A stretch of 64,000 nt of DNA from Wenzhouxiangellaceae bacterium (GTDB lineage: Bacteria > Pseudomonadota > Gammaproteobacteria > Xanthomonadales > Wenzhouxiangellaceae). Shown one piece after another: positions 1-9,683 of the stretch. Position 1 is the first letter of the stretch, and every line of letters begins with the position of its first letter. Made by a program: the position numbers and the translations under genes. The notes under the pieces were generated by a model. That model made no database searches and was not told the DNA's origin. It worked only from the letters and a program-made list of their open reading frames with translations. The stretch lies in contig REEQ01000066.1 in the NCBI GenBank assembly GCA_007695005.1, positions 1 through 64,000 on the forward strand, given 5' to 3'.

Positions 1-1973
1 TTGATTTGTACACCACAACAACCGATGCCAGCGGCGCCTACCAGTTGACGGTGCCCATGGGCGGCCTCGCTGAAGTCCAGATTGTGCTTGAAGCCGCCGG
101 CCCTGACCATGCCCCGACTCGCTTCGGGGGTGCACCGGAAGTCTTGTGCTACTTCGCCTGTGGCGCCGGCGACGGGTTCTTCACCCTGGAGCCGGGCGAT
201 GTGCTGGTCGATCACGACCTCGAACTCGAACCCGGCGGCCGCCTTGCCGGCACGGTGACGGCCGCAGATACTTCGGACGGTCTGCAGGGTGCCGGCGTGA
301 TTGTTTATTCCGGCACTGAGGGTCTGGAGTTTTCTCAGCTATGGTTCGCCGCCCTGACCGATGCAGATGGCCACTGGGAGCTGCCGCTGGCCCTGCCGGC
401 CGGGGACTATCACCTGATCGCCAACGCTTTTTCCAGCGGCAATTACGTCGCCCGGGCCTGGAACAGCCTCGACTGCCAGACCGGGACCTGCCCGATCCTG
501 GGTACCGACACCGTTGCCGTGACGGCCGGTAATGTGACCACTGGCATCGACTTCACACTACGGCCGGGTGCGTCGATTTCGGGCACGCTGTTGCCCGATG
601 ACGACCTGCGCGTCGTGCGCGTGGTTGATGGCTCCGGCCTCATCCTCGAAACCATTCCCCTCCTGCCTGGCCAGTCCGAATGGGCGCTGGACCAGCTCGG
701 CGGCGGCAGCTATTACCTGGAGCTTGGTCCCTCAATGGCAGGCAGCGGATCGCTGGTCAGGCGACTGCACAATGGCTTGCCCTGTCCGTTTGCCGGCTGC
801 GAGCGTGCCAGCGGCCCGCCCATCTCCGTGCCCCAGGGCGGCAGCCTGAGTGGCGTGGACATCACCTTGACCGAAGGCGGGCAGCTCCAGGGCGAGCTGA
901 TCGATGCGGCGACCGGCCTGCCGCCTGAATTCGACATGAGCACCAATCCCGGCGTGACGACAATGAACATCATCAATGCCGATGGCACGGTGGTTGGTGG
1001 TGGCTCCATCGAGATTGTCGATGGCCAGGTCATCATCCCGCCGACCGCGGCAGTACCGCCGGGCGAGTATTATCTTCGCACCTACATGAGCTGGTTTGGC
1101 GAGGGGCTAGGGTACAACAGCCTACCTACTGATCTGGCTACCTTGCCGGGCTACGCTGATGCCGCGTTTCCCGATGTCGCCTGCGCCGGCCAGGGCTGCG
1201 ACCTGGGCGCTGCACAGACGGTCAGCTTTTCGGCTGGAGAGATCACGAGCGTCACCATCTCGATCGAGCGTGGCTCGAACGTTTCCGGCATCGTGCTCGA
1301 CGATGACTCCGGCGAGCCGATCGTCGCCGCTCATGTCAATCTGATCGACGCGGCTGGTCAGCGACTGGCCGTCACCCGCACCAATGCCGACGGCGAATTC
1401 TTCTTCGGCGCCTTCCCGGCCGGCAGCTATTTTCTGCGCACCAGCATGTCGTCGCGATCCGGGCCCGGCGTCAGTCCCCGTCAGTTCCCTTACTTTGATC
1501 GTATCCACGGCAGCAGCGAAAACTGCTCGGAGCTGCTTTGTGATCCCGGCGATGCCACGCCCCTGGTCCTGGACGGGGACACTGATCTTGAGGGAATCGA
1601 GTTTCGGGTCACCGAAGGTCCGGTGATCAGCGGCCGTATCTTCGATCAATTTACCGGCGCCCCCATCAATCGCGGCCAGGTTGCCGTCTTCAACGAGACC
1701 GGTGTGCTGGTCGGTCGCTATGCGCTGGATTTCTTCACCGGCGCCTACCAGACCACCGCACTTGCCCCCGGCACCTACTCGATCGAACCCCTGGTGTCAC
1801 CGGCCTTCTTCGCTATCCCGGGCAGTGCGGGTGCAGCGAACGCTGCAGGTCATCTGCGCTCGTCAGGCAGCCTGACGGTCGTTGTCGAAGAAGTCGATGT
1901 TGAAGCCAATGTCAGCGTGATCGACCAGGCCATCGACCGGATCTTCCGCAGCCGGTTCATCGAGGCGGAATAG
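1..1973 (+). CDS. Large secreted/surface protein with repeated carboxypeptidase-regulatory-like (beta-sandwich) modules; 5' end truncated by window edge
   Basis: Frame is open to the left edge (gat-ttg-tac), so the TTG at 6 is probably not the true start. Repeated motifs such as SGIVLDDDSGEPIVAAHVNLIDAAGQ..TNADGEFFFGAFPAGSYFLRT and SGRIFDQFTGAPINRGQVAVFNETG; C-terminus DRIFRSRFIEAE. Confidence 0.75.
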   Translation, partial: DLYTTTTDASGAYQLTVPMGGLAEVQIVLEAAGPDHAPTRFGGAPEVLCYFACGAGDGFFTLEPGDVLVDHDLELEPGGRLAGTVTAADTSDGLQGAGVIVYSGTEGLEFSQLWFAALTDADGHWELPLALPAGDYHLIANAFSSGNYVARAWNSLDCQTGTCPILGTDTVAVTAGNVTTGIDFTLRPGASISGTLLPDDDLRVVRVVDGSGLILETIPLLPGQSEWALDQLGGGSYYLELGPSMAGSGSLVRRLHNGLPCPFAGCERASGPPISVPQGGSLSGVDITLTEGGQLQGELIDAATGLPPEFDMSTNPGVTTMNIINADGTVVGGGSIEIVDGQVIIPPTAAVPPGEYYLRTYMSWFGEGLGYNSLPTDLATLPGYADAAFPDVACAGQGCDLGAAQTVSFSAGEITSVTISIERGSNVSGIVLDDDSGEPIVAAHVNLIDAAGQRLAVTRTNADGEFFFGAFPAGSYFLRTSMSSRSGPGVSPRQFPYFDRIHGSSENCSELLCDPGDATPLVLDGDTDLEGIEFRVTEGPVISGRIFDQFTGAPINRGQVAVFNETGVLVGRYALDFFTGAYQTTALAPGTYSIEPLVSPAFFAIPGSAGAANAAGHLRSSGSLTVVVEEVDVEANVSVIDQAIDRIFRSRFIEAE

Positions 1974-2117
1974 GCTCTTGCCAAGGAAAGGGTCGCGCCG
2001 GCGCGTTAGCTCTTGATGTCGCCGAAGTGCACTGACTACGTTTTTTCTGTTGAAGAGGCGGCAATTGCTGCCAGCGTCGATTAACGAATTCCAGAAGTGC
2101 TTGTGAGGAGACCCAGG

Positions 2118-3044
2118 ATGACTATTGCGACCCGAGTGTTTCTTGCCCTACTGTTGGGCGGTATCTCGATTGCTCAAAGTAGCGCCCATTCAACGACTAC
2201 CAGTCCGGACGCGACATCGGACAAACCCCTGATGCTGGCCAGCCAGGCGCGCACCCCGACCAGCCCGCCGCAGGCTGACCCGGCCAGCGTTCAGATGACC
2301 ACGGATGTCACCCGCATCCCGCAGGGTGCCTTTATCGAGGGTTCGCGCTTGAACGCGCGCCAGCTTAGAGCCTTGCGCGGTGCCGGCATTTCAACGGCCC
2401 GCGATTTGCTCGAGGCCGAGCCCGTGGCACTTGGGCGCCTGCTGGACATTCAACCTCGCCAGGCCAGCATGGCCCAGGATCGACTGCGCGGGTACGTCAT
2501 GCAGCGTTCTCCGGCATCTCGCCCGGCATCCCCCGAGGCAGCCCCGACGGGCCGGTTCGGGATGAACAGCTCGGTACGCGAAATACCCAGCGGCTCCTTT
2601 ATCGATAGCGGCCGGCTCCGCAACACGCAGATCAGCGCACTGGAAGGCGCGGGCATCAACACGGTGCGGGATTTGCTCGATGCCGAGCCGGTTGCCCTGG
2701 GGCGCCTGTTGGGCATTCAGCCCCGCCAGGCCAGCATGGCCCAGCAACGGCTGCAGACCCATTTGCAGGAGAATCGCACACCGGCGTCCCGTCCGGCAGC
2801 GTCGACTGGCAGGTTTGGATTGAACAGCTCGGTACGCGAAATACCCGGCGACTCCTTTGTTGACGGCGGCCGACTCCGTAACACGCAGATCAGCGCCCTG
2901 GAAGGCGCCGGTATCAACACGGTGCGGGACCTGCTTGGCGCGGAGCCTGTGGCGCTGGGGCGCCTGTTGGGTATCCAGCCCCGCCAGGCCAGCATGGCCC
3001 AGCAGCGGCTGCAGACCTACATGCGCGAAAACCGATCACCGTGA
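2118..3044 (+). CDS. Secreted protein with three tandem helix-hairpin-helix-like repeats
   Basis: GAGGAG RBS before ATG 2118; signal-peptide-like MTIATRVFLALLLGGISIAQSSAHS; repeated unit ISALEGAGINTVRDLLDAEPVALGRLLGIQPRQASMAQQRLQ. Confidence 0.75.
   Translation: MTIATRVFLALLLGGISIAQSSAHSTTTSPDATSDKPLMLASQARTPTSPPQADPASVQMTTDVTRIPQGAFIEGSRLNARQLRALRGAGISTARDLLEAEPVALGRLLDIQPRQASMAQDRLRGYVMQRSPASRPASPEAAPTGRFGMNSSVREIPSGSFIDSGRLRNTQISALEGAGINTVRDLLDAEPVALGRLLGIQPRQASMAQQRLQTHLQENRTPASRPAASTGRFGLNSSVREIPGDSFVDGGRLRNTQISALEGAGINTVRDLLGAEPVALGRLLGIQPRQASMAQQRLQTYMRENRSP
2563..3020 (+). repeat. Intragenic 258-bp (86 codon) tandem repeat, last two copies nearly identical at DNA level
   Basis: tgaacagctcggtacgcgaaataccc recurs at 2563 and 2821, followed by near-identical sequence through atggcccagca(a/g)cggctgcagacc. 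Confidence 0.85.
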
Positions 3045-3119
3045 TCCGTTCCGGATGGATTTCAGTTCAGCACCAGACCGACACGGATTGCATAGTCACC
3101 TGACCGGGAGACACAGACC

Positions 3120-4871
3120 ATGCCAAAGTTATTGATTCTGCTGCCACTGCTGTGGTTGGCCACCGCTGCAATGGCAGCACCCATTACCTACCAGGGCCAG
3201 CTTCAGGACCAATCCGGCCCCTACACCGGAACGATCGACATGACCTTTCGGCTGTTCGATAGCGCATCCGGAGGAGGCCAGATCGGCAATACGGTGAGCA
3301 TCGCCGCAGTTTCGGTTGAGAGTGGACTTTTTCAGGTCGAGCTTGATTTCGGCAGCGAGGTTTTCTCGCAGGGGCCGCGCTATCTTGAGGTTGAAGTCGG
3401 AGAGTCGGTGCTCAATCTGCGCCAACCCATAACGCCAGCGCCAATGGCCTTGAATGTCATCAATCTGCCGGATACCGGAGACACCCTGGCTGAACTTTCT
3501 TGCCTTACCGGAGAGGTTCCGAAATGGGATGGCAGCGCCTGGGTATGTGCCGAGGACGAGGACACACAGTTCATTGCCGGTGAAGGCCTGCAACTCTCCG
3601 GTACCAGCTTAAGTCTCGATGCCGGGTTTACCGATGGGCGCTACTGGAAACTGGGCGGCAATTCCGGGATCGACTCGACGGAAAAGGTGTTGGGTACGAC
3701 CGATTTCAGCGCCGTGGAGATACATGTTGACGGCCTCCGCGCATTCAGGGTCGAGCCGTCAAGTTCCTCAAGTCAGGAGCCGAACCTGATCGGCGGCCAC
3801 GAAAGCAATGCGGTGCTCGGTGGGGCCACTCGCGGAGCAACCATCGCAGGCGGTGGCGGGCTGGACAACGATAACGCCAACGTGGTTTCTGGGAGCTGGG
3901 GATTCATTGGTGGGGGGCTTAACAATTTTGTCCAGGGTATTCACGGCGTTGTCAGCGGAGGCGCTTCCAACAAGGCTCTTGGTCTGGCTTCGACTGTGGG
4001 TGGTGGAACTTCCAACGAGGCTTCAGGAATGCGTTCGGTTGTTTCCGGCGGCTTTGGCAACGAAGCGCAGAATCAATCGGCAACGGTTCCAGGAGGAAGC
4101 TTCAATCGAGCTGAAGGTGAATACAGCTTCGCCGCGGGACTTCGAGCGCGCGCACTTCACAGAAGCACCTTTGTATGGGCGGGCCTGGATTCCACCGACG
4201 ATGTTTCCTCTACTGGCAGTCACCAGTTCCTGATCGCAGCCAGCGGCGGAGTCGGGATCAATACCCAGGAGCCACAGTTTGAGTTGGACGTGGACGGGAC
4301 GATCCGGGGCGGAACAGTGAGATCGACCGGTCAGGTCTTGGCCGGGGGAACCTTGTTCGTGCAAACGCTCGGCTCGGTCAATGGCACGCAGGAACTATGC
4401 CGGGTGCCGCCAACGGGGCTGATCACGACCTGTTCTTCCAGCAGCCTGCGCTACAAGCATGAGGTCGAAGACTTTGATCTTTCCTGGGAGCAGGTTCTGG
4501 CCCTGCGTCCGGTCAGCTATCGCTTTATCGAAGACGATCAGCCCGACATCGGATTGATCGCCGAGGAGTTGGCCGAGGTCGATGAGCGGCTGGTGGTCTT
4601 CGACGAGCAGGGTCGCCCCGACAGTATTCGCTACGGCCGCCTGTCGGTACTGCTATTGGCGGCACTGCAAGAGCGCGAGAACGCCCGTAGGGACGCACTT
4701 GAGGCCCAGGCGGCGCAGAATGCAAATATGCAGGCGCGTATGAGTCAGCTGGAAGCCGAAAACGCCAAGCTGCGTCAACTGGCCGAGCGCAACACCGAGC
4801 TGGAAGATCGCCTGGCGCGCCTTGAGGGCTTGCTTGTTGACGATGGCCAGTTCGCCTGGACGGTGCAATAA
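3120..4871 (+). CDS. Secreted protein with YadA-head-like repeats and C-terminal peptidase S74 (intramolecular chaperone) domain plus coiled coil
   Basis: Signal peptide MPKLLILLPLLWLATAAMAA; VVSGGASNKALGLASTVGGGTSNEASGMRSVVSGGFGNEA repeats; SSSSLRYKHEVEDFDLSWEQVLALRPVSYRF..IGLIAEELAEV typical of S74. Confidence 0.85.
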   Translation: MPKLLILLPLLWLATAAMAAPITYQGQLQDQSGPYTGTIDMTFRLFDSASGGGQIGNTVSIAAVSVESGLFQVELDFGSEVFSQGPRYLEVEVGESVLNLRQPITPAPMALNVINLPDTGDTLAELSCLTGEVPKWDGSAWVCAEDEDTQFIAGEGLQLSGTSLSLDAGFTDGRYWKLGGNSGIDSTEKVLGTTDFSAVEIHVDGLRAFRVEPSSSSSQEPNLIGGHESNAVLGGATRGATIAGGGGLDNDNANVVSGSWGFIGGGLNNFVQGIHGVVSGGASNKALGLASTVGGGTSNEASGMRSVVSGGFGNEAQNQSATVPGGSFNRAEGEYSFAAGLRARALHRSTFVWAGLDSTDDVSSTGSHQFLIAASGGVGINTQEPQFELDVDGTIRGGTVRSTGQVLAGGTLFVQTLGSVNGTQELCRVPPTGLITTCSSSSLRYKHEVEDFDLSWEQVLALRPVSYRFIEDDQPDIGLIAEELAEVDERLVVFDEQGRPDSIRYGRLSVLLLAALQERENARRDALEAQAAQNANMQARMSQLEAENAKLRQLAERNTELEDRLARLEGLLVDDGQFAWTVQ

Positions 4872-4944
4872 GAAGTCGACTCCGACTGCTGATGGCATGG
4901 GCCGGAGCAGCCGTTCGGATCGAGTGTGTGGCCGAGCGGATGCG

Positions 4945-5523
4945 TCAGCCCGATGCGTTGTCCTGCAGCTCGAAACGCAGCCAGGCATTGGCGCGTTTGA
5001 GCTGGCGCTGGACGGTGCGCCGGGAGACCCCCAGGATGTCGGCAATGTCGTCCGTGCTCAGGCCTGCGTAGAAGCGGGCGGCGACCAGTTCGGCGAGATC
5101 CTCGTCCGTCTGCCCAAGACGTTCGATGGCTTGTTCTACGTCGAGGATGCGTCCGGCATCAATGCAGGCGTCAGCGACCTGTTGTTCATCCAGTTCGACA
5201 TGGATGGCATCGCCGCCACGCTTGTCGGCAAGACGACGGCGGGCGTGGTCGACGATGATCTGGCGCATGGCCAGCGACATCACCCGCATCAGGTGGCTGC
5301 GGTCGTGGATGGCAGCGTCATCGTGACGAAAGACCTTGAGGAAGGCCTCGTGGACCAGGGCGGTGGTTCGCAGGGTTTCGCCGCCCTTGAATCCCTGACG
5401 CTGGTGCCGGGCAAGGCGGTGGATATCGTCATAGACCAGTCGCGCCAGCCGGTCCAGCGCATCCGGCGACTCGCCGAGATGCTCAAGCAGCTGGGTCACC
5501 TGTTGTTGTTCATCGATACTCAC
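4945..5523 (-). CDS. RNA polymerase sigma factor, ECF subfamily (TIGR02999-like)
   Basis: LRTTALVHEAFLKV, RSHLMRVMSLAMRQIIVDHARRRLADKRGG, GLSTDDIADILGVSRRTVQRQLKRANAWLR. Confidence 0.85.
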   Translation of the reverse strand: MSIDEQQQVTQLLEHLGESPDALDRLARLVYDDIHRLARHQRQGFKGGETLRTTALVHEAFLKVFRHDDAAIHDRSHLMRVMSLAMRQIIVDHARRRLADKRGGDAIHVELDEQQVADACIDAGRILDVEQAIERLGQTDEDLAELVAARFYAGLSTDDIADILGVSRRTVQRQLKRANAWLRFELQDNASG

Positions 5524-5540
5524 CGCTGCAGCTTAACCCG

Positions 5541-7265
5541 TCAGGCCCGCGCGGCCTTCACCTGCTCGAACCAGCCGATGATTTCCTCGACCGGAATTTC
5601 CCGACCCTCGCCGCCGCGCCGACGGTATTCGACCACGCCGGTGTCGAGGCCGCGATCACCAATGATCAGGTGATGGGGTATGCCGATCAGCTCGGCGTCG
5701 GCAAACATCACCCCGGGGCGCAGCGGACGATCATCCAGCAGCACGTCCAGCCCGGCGGACTTGAGCTGCCCATAAAGCTGATCTGCCAGCTCGCGCACCC
5801 GGTGCGACTTCTTCGCATTCATCGGTAGCACAACGACGTCAAACGGTGCCATCGGCTCAGGCCAGATGATGCCCTTGTCATCGTGGTTCTGCTCGATGGC
5901 GGCGGCAACAATGCGTGATACACCAATCCCGTAGCAGCCCATGGCCGGATGAATGCCGCGGCCGCTCTCATCCATGACGACGGCGTTCATGGCCTCGGAG
6001 TACTTGCTTCCGAGCTGAAAGATATGGCCTACCTCGATGCCGCGAATCAGTTCCAGCGTGCCGGAGCCATCGGCGGCGGGGTCGCCGCTGACGACATTGC
6101 GCAGGTCACAGACCTCCGGCAGGGGCAGGTCGCGCTCCCAGTTGATGCCGAAATAGTGCTTGCCGTCGATGTTGGCGCCGGCCGAGAAGTCACTCATCAG
6201 GGCGACCTGGCGGTCGACGACGCAGGGGATGGGCAGCTTGATCGGGCCCAGGCTGCCGGGTCCGGCACCAATCGCCTTGCGGATTTCTTCTTCGCTGGCC
6301 ATGCGCAGCGGAGCGGCGACCGCGGGCAGCTTTTCAGCCTTGATCGCATTGAGCTCGTGGTCACCGCGCACCAGCAGGGCGATGAAGTCAGTGTCGGCTT
6401 CATCACTGGCTGCGACCACCAGTGTCTTGACCGTCTTCTCGATCGGCTGCTGGAACTGTTCGACCAGGTCGGCAATGCTGCGCGCGTTCGGGGTGTCGAC
6501 CAGGCGCAGCGCTTCGGTGGCTGCGGCCCGCTCGCCCTGAGCTACTGCCTCGGCCTGTTCGACGTTGGCGGCATAGCTGCTCTCGGGGACGTGGGCAATC
6601 AGGTCCTCGCCGGAGTCTGCCAGCACATGAAACTCGTGGCTGACGGCGCCGCCGATGGCGCCGGAGTCGGCGGTGACCGCCTTGAAGTGCAGCTGCAGGC
6701 GTTCGAAGATGCGGCTGTAGGTGGTGTACATGAGCTGGTAGAACCGGCCCAGGCAGTCGTCATCGAGATGGAAGGAGTAGCCGTCCTTCATCAGGAACTC
6801 GCGCGCCCGCATGACGCCGAAGCGCGGCCGGATTTCATCGCGAAACTTGGTCTGGATCTGGTAAAAGCAGATCGGCAGTTGCTTGTATGAGCGCACCTCG
6901 CCGCGGGCAAAGTCGGTGATCACTTCCTCGTGAGTCGGACCGAAGGCGAACTCCCGTCCGGCGCGGTCAGCCATTTTCAACAACAGCGGGCCGAAATCTT
7001 CCCAGCGCCCCGTCTCCTGCCACAGCTCGGCAGGCTGGACCGATGGCATCAGCATTTCCAGGCAGCCGGCGGCATCCATTTCTTCGCGTACCACTTGCTC
7101 GACCTTGCGCAGCACCCGCAGGCCCAGCGGCGTCCATGTGTAGACACCCGAGGTCAGCTTGCGGATCATGCCGGCGCGCAGCATCAGCTGATGGGAGACG
7201 ATTTCAGCATCAGCGGGCACTTCCCGCTGAGTAACTAGATGAAAAGCAGAGGTCTTCATGGTCAA
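5541..7265 (-). CDS. proS: Prolyl-tRNA synthetase
   Basis: [54 protein letters not shown]; class II aaRS motifs [27 protein letters not shown]; YbaK-type editing domain. MKTSA at 7259 is an alternative start. Confidence 0.97.
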   Translation of the reverse strand: MTMKTSAFHLVTQREVPADAEIVSHQLMLRAGMIRKLTSGVYTWTPLGLRVLRKVEQVVREEMDAAGCLEMLMPSVQPAELWQETGRWEDFGPLLLKMADRAGREFAFGPTHEEVITDFARGEVRSYKQLPICFYQIQTKFRDEIRPRFGVMRAREFLMKDGYSFHLDDDCLGRFYQLMYTTYSRIFERLQLHFKAVTADSGAIGGAVSHEFHVLADSGEDLIAHVPESSYAANVEQAEAVAQGERAAATEALRLVDTPNARSIADLVEQFQQPIEKTVKTLVVAASDEADTDFIALLVRGDHELNAIKAEKLPAVAAPLRMASEEEIRKAIGAGPGSLGPIKLPIPCVVDRQVALMSDFSAGANIDGKHYFGINWERDLPLPEVCDLRNVVSGDPAADGSGTLELIRGIEVGHIFQLGSKYSEAMNAVVMDESGRGIHPAMGCYGIGVSRIVAAAIEQNHDDKGIIWPEPMAPFDVVVLPMNAKKSHRVRELADQLYGQLKSAGLDVLLDDRPLRPGVMFADAELIGIPHHLIIGDRGLDTGVVEYRRRGGEGREIPVEEIIGWFEQVKAARA

Positions 7266-7392
7266 GTGTGGACTGGCGCGAGTAAACCTCGCATTCTAGC
7301 CCGCATGCCTGCCAATTACATGCGCTCGAGCGACCCTGAGCCAGGCCCTTGCATTTACTTCTTCCGGCCGGCCAGCAGACAGCTGAGTTCCA

Positions 7393-7839
7393 TCAGCACC
7401 ACTCGTCGATGAAATCCTGAGTTTCGGCGATCATGCGCTGGCGATCCTCTTCGTCCAGCATTCTTTCTTCACCGCTCTCGGACTGCAGCAGAATACGGGT
7501 GCGCTGGGTCAGCCACATCATGTTCTGGCGCGCCTGCTCGCAGCGCTCGGCGATCAATTCCGGGTCAGGCTGCCGCTCGCTCAGCACAGGCAGTTCAGGC
7601 GGTTGCATCACGGGTGCCGCTTCGGCCTGTTCAGCCGGCGTTTCGGTCGCTCGGCTGGTCGGCCCGGCGCCGCGCGCGCCGGTGGCGATGCGCTCGTAGT
7701 CAACACCCTCCGGTGGATGGGCCGAGTAGTGCGTGACCCCGTATTCGTCGACCCACTTGTAAATGGCGTCGCCGGCCATGGCGGGCGACGAGTTCAAAGC
7801 CAGGAAGATGAAGGATGCGAGCAGGACCAGGCGAATCAT
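7393..7839 (-). CDS. DUF4124 domain-containing secreted protein
   Basis: Signal peptide then AGDAIYKWVDEYGVTHYSAHPPEG, the DUF4124 signature. Confidence 0.85.
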   Translation of the reverse strand: MIRLVLLASFIFLALNSSPAMAGDAIYKWVDEYGVTHYSAHPPEGVDYERIATGARGAGPTSRATETPAEQAEAAPVMQPPELPVLSERQPDPELIAERCEQARQNMMWLTQRTRILLQSESGEERMLDEEDRQRMIAETQDFIDEWC

Positions 7840-7970
7840 GGTGCGATGACCTCCGGGGCGATAAAGAGAAAACCTGATCTGTGACTGTGCCTCAAACTGG
7901 CGCGCGGAGCAAGTGGTCCGGTTCCGATGCTATTCTTTCCTACCGAATACTTCAGTCGCCAGGCACAACC

Positions 7971-8756
7971 ATGTCCGACAACTCCAATCAGCGGCGACCG
8001 GCGCGGGGCGCATATTTGCTGCCCAATGCCTTGACCACGCTGGCCTTGATGGCCGGTTTCTACGCAATCGTGGCAGCGATCGGCGGGCAACCGGTGGCGG
8101 CCTGTATCGCCATTCTGGTCGCCGGGCTGCTGGACGGCGTCGATGGGCGGGTAGCCCGGCTGACCAATACCCAGTCCGACTTCGGGGTCCAGTACGACAG
8201 CCTCTCTGACATGGTGTCGTTCGGAATCGCACCGGCAGTGCTGGTCTATTCCTGGTCACTGCACACCCTCGGCAACCAGGAAAACGTGGCCGAGGCCCTG
8301 AGCTGGCTGGCGGCGTTCTTTTTTTCCGCCTGCGCTGCGCTGCGCCTGGCCCGCTTCAATACCCAGGCCGGTGTCGCCGACAAGGCCTACTTCCAGGGCC
8401 TTGCCAGTCCGGCTGCCGCCGGCACTATCCTGGCTACCGTCTGGTTCAGTGTCAGTCGCGATATCGAGCCCGAGCAGGTTGCCTGGCCCTTGCTGGTGCT
8501 GACGCTGGTACTGGGAACGCTGATGGTGTCGCGCGTTCGCTATTTCAGCTTCAAGGCCTGGCCGGTCAGCGATCGGGTTCCCTTCGCCTGGATCTTTCTG
8601 CTGCTGGTCATCCTGGTGCTGCTGGCTGTGGACCCGCCGGCGGTCCTGTTCACCATCGGCCTGGTCTATGTCCTGTCGGGCATATTGATGACCGCTCGCG
8701 GACGCTACCAGCAGCGTCTGCGACGGCGCCGGGAGCGACGCGATGACGCGCCTTGA
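7971..8756 (+). CDS. pssA: CDP-diacylglycerol--serine O-phosphatidyltransferase
   Basis: LLDGVDGRVARLTNTQSDFGVQYDSLSDMVSFGIAPA (CDP-alcohol phosphotransferase motif), multiple TM segments. Confidence 0.93.
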   Translation: MSDNSNQRRPARGAYLLPNALTTLALMAGFYAIVAAIGGQPVAACIAILVAGLLDGVDGRVARLTNTQSDFGVQYDSLSDMVSFGIAPAVLVYSWSLHTLGNQENVAEALSWLAAFFFSACAALRLARFNTQAGVADKAYFQGLASPAAAGTILATVWFSVSRDIEPEQVAWPLLVLTLVLGTLMVSRVRYFSFKAWPVSDRVPFAWIFLLLVILVLLAVDPPAVLFTIGLVYVLSGILMTARGRYQQRLRRRRERRDDAP

Positions 8757-9204
8757 CCCGGCCGCCCGCTCGCGACTGGCGGCGATGGGTATCTCGATCT
8801 GGGAGCGTCGGGTCGATGCTGCCAAGGCAGCAGCGGCCGCCAGCGCCGCAGGCAGTCGTGCAGAGCCGGCAGCGCGCGTCCGGCTGGCCTCGGGGGAAGG
8901 TGACTGGCTGCTGGTCCAGCGCCAGCCCTGGCGCGGTGATGCCGACGGCATCGTTAATGACCTGCGGGCCTGGATCGGGCCAGCGCGCTGCCGCTTTGGC
9001 CAGTGGGTGATCGACTCTCAGTCCGGTGAAGATGGTCCTGAGTTGAGCGATCGAGGCGTGCGCCATATCTTGTCGTTCGGGCCGGCGCCCGGTACTGATT
9101 GGCCGGGTCTCATCGAAACCTCGGCACTGGCAGAGCTGGCAGCTGACTGGCGCGCTCGACGGGCACTGTGGCAGCTGTTGGCGCCGGTGCTGGCCCGGTC
9201 CTGA
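8743..9204 (+). CDS. holD: Candidate divergent DNA polymerase III psi subunit (HolD-like)
   Basis: N-term RLAAMGISIWERR and C-term LAADWRARRALWQLL resemble E. coli HolD (LQQLGITQWSLRR; ..ARAALWQ) from memory; directly upstream of rimI as in E. coli holD-rimI. Confidence 0.6.
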   Translation: MTRLDPAARSRLAAMGISIWERRVDAAKAAAAASAAGSRAEPAARVRLASGEGDWLLVQRQPWRGDADGIVNDLRAWIGPARCRFGQWVIDSQSGEDGPELSDRGVRHILSFGPAPGTDWPGLIETSALAELAADWRARRALWQLLAPVLARS

Positions 9205-9206
9205 GC

Positions 9207-9683
9207 ATGGTTGCCGTTCTCTCGCCCAAGATCCGCATCCGGGCCATGCAGCGCTCCGACCTGGACGCTGTATGTGCGATCGAGTCCGACAGTTATCCGT
9301 TCCCATGGAGCCGAGGCATTTTCTCCGACTGTCTGCGCGTCGGCTATCGCTGTCTGGTGCTGGACCGTGACTTTGATGTGGCGGGTTACGCGGTGGCATC
9401 GCTGGCCCTGGACGAGGGCCACCTGCTCAATCTTTGCATCGACAGCTCGCACCGTCGCCAGGGGCTGGCAGGCTTGCTGCTGCACCAGGTCATGATGGAT
9501 GCCCGGGTGGCCGGCATGGCGCGCGTATTTCTTGAGGTCCGGCCATCCAACCCCGGCGCGATTGCCCTGTACCAGGCCAGCGGGTTCCGACAGATCGGTC
9601 GCAGGCCCGGTTATTACCCGGCTTATGAAGGGCGCGAGGACGCGCTGGTCATGGTCTGCCATGTCGAGGATTACCGTTCGTGA
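9207..9683 (+). CDS. rimI: Ribosomal protein S18-alanine N-acetyltransferase
   Basis: IRAMQRSDLDAVCAIESDSYPFPWSRGIFSDCL..YRCLVL; RRQGLAGLLLHQVM; FLEVRPSNPGAIALYQASGFRQIGRRPGYYP. Confidence 0.92.
   Translation: MVAVLSPKIRIRAMQRSDLDAVCAIESDSYPFPWSRGIFSDCLRVGYRCLVLDRDFDVAGYAVASLALDEGHLLNLCIDSSHRRQGLAGLLLHQVMMDARVAGMARVFLEVRPSNPGAIALYQASGFRQIGRRPGYYPAYEGREDALVMVCHVEDYRS

Noticed and set aside
2563-3020. Possible mobile or phase-variable cassette
   Set aside because: In-frame protein-domain duplication without recombinase or flanking repeats; kept only as a coding repeat.
3120-4871. Prophage tail-fibre remnant
   Set aside because: Signal peptide and absence of any neighbouring phage gene favour a cellular surface protein, though sequence left of the window was not seen.
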